DNA from: Gammaproteobacteria bacterium
Lineage (GTDB): Bacteria > Pseudomonadota > Gammaproteobacteria > GCA-001735895
DNA length: 7,797 nucleotides
Assembly: GCA_027293245.1 (NCBI GenBank)
Contig: JAPUFZ010000041.1
Span: 1 to 7,797 of the forward strand
Reading direction: 5' to 3'
In this document: positions 5,419-7,797 of the stretch, one piece after another
Numbering within the stretch: the stretch's first letter is position 1
Layout: every line of letters starts with the position of its first letter
The notes under the pieces: model-generated
What the model was told of the DNA's origin: nothing
Seen by the model: only the letters and a program-made list of their open reading frames with translations
The model's database searches: none
Translations under genes and position numbers: made by a program

Positions 5419-7290
5419 CTAAAGCGTATCGCCCCTGAGTTCCAGTACGCGTTGATGGAATAGCTCGATCGAAGCCTCGGCGGGATCGATTGCCTGACCG
5501 GCTACCACTTCGATTCGGCTAAAGAAACCACGTGGAAACAGTTTGGTCATTACATTGCCATACTTGCGGCTAAAAAAACTGCCCCAGAGTCCGCGCAGGG
5601 CGAGCGGTACGGTTGGTACAGGGTTGCGTTCCAGGACCTTGATCACACCGGCTTTAAACTCGCCCAACTCACCGGTTTCGGTAATTTTTCCTTCTGGAAA
5701 TATGCAAACTATTTCGCCATTGTTCAATGCTTCGCTGACCTGGTCAAACGCCCTTTGCATCAGCTCCGGGTCTTCACTTTTCCCGGCAATCGGGATTGCC
5801 TGCGCGGTTTTGAAAATAAACGACAGGATCGGTAACTGAAAAATACGGTAGTACATCACGTATCTTATCGGGCGCCTGATACTACCCGCAAGTACCAGCG
5901 CATCAAGAAAACTAACGTGGTTACATATCAATACTACCGGTCCCTGGTCAGGGATATTATCGAGATCATATTTGTCAACCCGATAGGCCGCATGGACCAG
6001 TAGCCAGACCAGCAGACGCATGATGAATTCGGGTACCAGTTTGAAAATGAACAGCGCCACGGCAGCGTTCATGATCGCGAGGATCAAAAACAGGGTCGGA
6101 ATCGAAATGCCCGAAGCAAGAGCCGCCAGACCATAAAGTGCGGCGACCACCATGAACAGGGCATTCAACACGTTGTTGGCGGCGATGATACGCGAACGTT
6201 TCTTTTCGTCGCTTCGTTGCTGCACCAGCGCGTACAGTGGAACGATATAAATACCACCCGATACACCGAGCATCGCCATATCGATCATGACTCGCAGATT
6301 GCCGCCATCGGCGATGAAAGCCATGGGTGCGACCAATACTTCACTATTGGTGATCGATTGATTAAAATAAATATCAATCCCAAAAAGGGTCAGACCCAGT
6401 GCGCCAATCGGCACCAGGCCGATTTCTACTATTCGACCCGACATGCGTTCACACAGAAAAGACCCGGCGCCGATCCCGATCGAAAACATAGCCAGCAACA
6501 AAACATAAACCTGTTCGTTACCACCGAGTTCGTAGCGAACGTAATTGGGTAACTGAGTGATGTAGGTGATGCCGATAAACCAGAACCAGGAAATACCCAA
6601 CACCGAGTAAAAAACAGTCTGGTTTTCGTGGGCATCGCGCAGAATTTTGCGGGTCTGGGTAAATATATTGAAACTAATCTGCAGCTCGGGTGCAGCAGCA
6701 GGCAATTCCGGAATTGAACGACTGGTCCAGTAACCACAGACAGCGACAAAAACCACGGCAATACCGAGTTCGGTGGTGCCAATATCTATAATGAAAACGC
6801 CGGCAATCAGGCCTAAAAGAATCGCCAGAAAAGTCCCAAACTCCACCATCGCATTACCGCCAACCAATTCCTCCGGCCGCAATGCCTGCGGTAACAAGCT
6901 GTACTTCACCGGCCCAAACAGGGCCGATTGAGTGCCCATCAGGAACAAAATGGCAACCAGCAGCTCGACGCTCTGAAGCATAAACGACAGTGCGCCAAGC
7001 AACATGATGGCTATTTCGAGGAGCTTGATACGTCGAATCAACATCGATTTTTCAAACTTGTCGGCAAGCTGACCGGCAATCGGCGAAAACAAAAAGAATG
7101 GCAGGATAAACAGGCCAGCGGCAATATTAACCAGGGTATTGCTCGCGTCCTTTGAAATATTCGCTGCCTGAAACGCGATAAATATCGTCAAACCATTCTT
7201 ATACAGGTTATCGTTAAAGGCACCGAGTAACTGGGTCAGGAAGAATGGTCGGAAACGAAGGCTGGATAATAGTCGGATCGAATCGGGCAT
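5419..7290 (-). CDS. MFS transporter fused to a PlsC-type acyltransferase (LplT/PlsC-like), no acyl-ligase domain
   Basis: This is a 623-residue inner-membrane fusion. The N-terminal 430 or so residues are a major facilitator of the LplT (lysophospholipid flippase) type. Marks are LTQLLGAFNDN (about 18-28), GQLADKFEK between helices 2 and 3 (about 73-81), and about twelve hydrophobic segments. The C-terminal 190 residues form a glycerolipid acyltransferase domain with the catalytic NHVSFLD (H-x4-D; His458, Asp463), FPEGKIT (about 531-537) and TVPLALRG (about 560-567). In E. coli LplT and the acyltransferase-ligase Aas are separate; here transporter and acyltransferase are joined and the AMP-ligase is missing, so acyl groups must come as acyl-CoA or acyl-ACP. 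The likely role is flipping and re-acylating lysophospholipid, or making phosphatidate. The frame is open to an ATG at 7326, but 7290 has AGGA seven to eight bases upstream and matches the family's short N-terminus, so I prefer it; the ATG at 7326 has no ribosome-binding site. Confidence 0.9.
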   Translation of the reverse strand: MPDSIRLLSSLRFRPFFLTQLLGAFNDNLYKNGLTIFIAFQAANISKDASNTLVNIAAGLFILPFFLFSPIAGQLADKFEKSMLIRRIKLLEIAIMLLGALSFMLQSVELLVAILFLMGTQSALFGPVKYSLLPQALRPEELVGGNAMVEFGTFLAILLGLIAGVFIIDIGTTELGIAVVFVAVCGYWTSRSIPELPAAAPELQISFNIFTQTRKILRDAHENQTVFYSVLGISWFWFIGITYITQLPNYVRYELGGNEQVYVLLLAMFSIGIGAGSFLCERMSGRIVEIGLVPIGALGLTLFGIDIYFNQSITNSEVLVAPMAFIADGGNLRVMIDMAMLGVSGGIYIVPLYALVQQRSDEKKRSRIIAANNVLNALFMVVAALYGLAALASGISIPTLFLILAIMNAAVALFIFKLVPEFIMRLLVWLLVHAAYRVDKYDLDNIPDQGPVVLICNHVSFLDALVLAGSIRRPIRYVMYYRIFQLPILSFIFKTAQAIPIAGKSEDPELMQRAFDQVSEALNNGEIVCIFPEGKITETGELGEFKAGVIKVLERNPVPTVPLALRGLWGSFFSRKYGNVMTKLFPRGFFSRIEVVAGQAIDPAEASIELFHQRVLELRGDTL

Positions 7291-7464
7291 TAATGCTTCC
7301 TGTGCTACTTCGGCAAAGGCCAACATACAGGATATAGTGTACTAGAGTAATACTCAATTACGGGTACAGGCGGCATACCGGGCACCAGATTGGTGGAAAC
7401 TCGCCTTTTAACGCGGCAAATGCCAAAATCCCCATTGACCCAGGGTAATAGCGGAATATAAAAC
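7291..7464. other. Divergent intergenic region between the MFS-acyltransferase and NYN genes
   Basis: The 174-base gap should hold both promoters. On the minus strand TTGAGT (7352-7357) and TATATC (7331-7336) are 15 bases apart, a short but possible promoter whose start near 7325 agrees with translation from 7290 rather than 7326. A perfect 11-base palindrome GAGTAATACTC (7345-7355) sits between these boxes and could be an operator. A short hairpin CACCA/TGGTG lies at 7383-7395. No further gene is visible. Confidence 0.4.
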
Positions 7465-7797
7465 ATGGACAACACCGACAAGTTAGCGGTTTTAATCGAT
7501 GCGGATAATGCACAACCCAGCATTATCGATAGTCTACTGGCTGAGACCGCCAATTACGGTATCGCCAGCGTCAAGCGGATTTATGGCGACTGGACCTCGC
7601 CCAGTTTGAAGGGCTGGAAAGAAGTTTTGCTGCAGCATTCGATCCAGCCGATGCAACAGTTTGCTTACACAAAAGGAAAAAATGCAACCGATAGCGCGAT
7701 GATAATCGATGCGATGGACTTGTTGTATACCGGCAATTTTAATGGATTCTGTATTGTTTCGAGCGATAGTGATTTTACCAAACTGGCGTCCAGGATC
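7465..7797 (+). CDS. NYN (PIN-like) domain protein, N-terminal part, cut by window edge
   Basis: Translation from the ATG at 7465 gives 111 codons open to the window end. The protein starts with the NYN-fold signature: KLAVLIDADNAQPS (about residues 6-19), with Asp12, Asp14 and Asn15. KRIYGDW (about 37-43) follows, then GKNATDSAMIIDAMDLLYTG (71-90, Asp76, Asp82, Asp85) and FCIVSSDSDFTKLASR (about 95-110, Asp101, Asp103). These acidic residues match the metal-binding cluster of the NYN/LabA-type PIN-like ribonuclease superfamily, so single-stranded RNA cleavage is the predicted activity. Many bacterial relatives carry a C-terminal OST-HTH/LOTUS RNA-binding domain, but that part is outside the window. 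GGA ends nine bases before the ATG. The gene is divergent from the MFS-acyltransferase. Family call is firm; target RNA and physiological role are unknown. Confidence 0.9.
   Translation, partial: MDNTDKLAVLIDADNAQPSIIDSLLAETANYGIASVKRIYGDWTSPSLKGWKEVLLQHSIQPMQQFAYTKGKNATDSAMIIDAMDLLYTGNFNGFCIVSSDSDFTKLASRI

Noticed and set aside
7291..7326. Upstream ATG at 7326 as the start of the MFS-acyltransferase.
   Set aside because: It has no ribosome-binding site, adds twelve residues not expected in the family, and lies at or before the likely transcript start. The ATG at 7290 has AGGA at good spacing.
7435..7462. TTGACC, 16 bases, TATAAA: a good-looking promoter just before the NYN gene.
   Set aside because: Its transcript would start near 7469, inside the reading frame and after the ATG at 7465. 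No later start codon keeps the conserved LIDADN motif, so the match is probably chance.
7305..7553. An 82-codon minus-strand frame between and across the MFS and NYN genes.
   Set aside because: It overlaps the conserved start of the NYN gene and the MFS upstream region, and its translation looks like no protein domain.
1..7797. Mobile element, CRISPR array, toxin-antitoxin or defence island.
   Set aside because: No direct-repeat array, transposase, integrase, tRNA or terminal repeat was seen. Base composition is even and the genes are housekeeping or metabolic; recC and the NYN gene alone do not make a defence cluster.

Overview
The window looks like ordinary chromosomal DNA from a gammaproteobacterium of moderate GC content. 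This rests on a recC-type gene (RecBCD is mainly a gamma/betaproteobacterial enzyme), an MFS-acyltransferase fusion, an mmsA/LysR divergent pair and a NYN-domain gene. I cannot name the genus. There is no rRNA, tRNA, CRISPR array, insertion sequence, phage gene or attachment site. No intergenic stretch exceeds 180 bases.

Layout, left to right. (1) 1-623, minus: the 5' end of recC, cut by the window edge. (2) A 178-base divergent region holds a perfect 8-bp dyad and a consensus -10 for recC. (3) 802-2440, plus: two tightly linked genes, an unrecognised soluble, mostly helical 307-residue protein followed by a 234-residue 2OG-Fe(II) oxygenase-like protein. The second gene's ribosome-binding site overlaps the first gene's stop codon. 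(4) 2489-4345, minus: mmsA (CoA-acylating methylmalonate-semialdehyde dehydrogenase), followed by an 84-residue three-helix membrane protein, with stable hairpins between them. (5) 4346-4452: divergent promoter region with an inverted repeat over the -10 of a plus-strand LysR-type regulator (4453-5343). (6) 5419-7290, minus: an MFS transporter fused to a PlsC-type acyltransferase, facing the LysR gene. (7) 7465-7797, plus: the start of a NYN (PIN-like) domain protein, cut by the right edge.

How the genes fit together. The LysR protein probably regulates itself and/or mmsA, which acts at the end of valine/beta-alanine/inositol-type catabolism and yields propionyl-CoA or acetyl-CoA. The MFS-PlsC fusion fits lysophospholipid flipping plus re-acylation, or phosphatidate synthesis, at the inner membrane. 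RecC belongs to double-strand break repair. The least explained part is the two-gene unit at 802-2440, an unknown protein paired with a putative iron oxygenase. It is the best candidate here for something undescribed, but the sequence alone does not establish a function.
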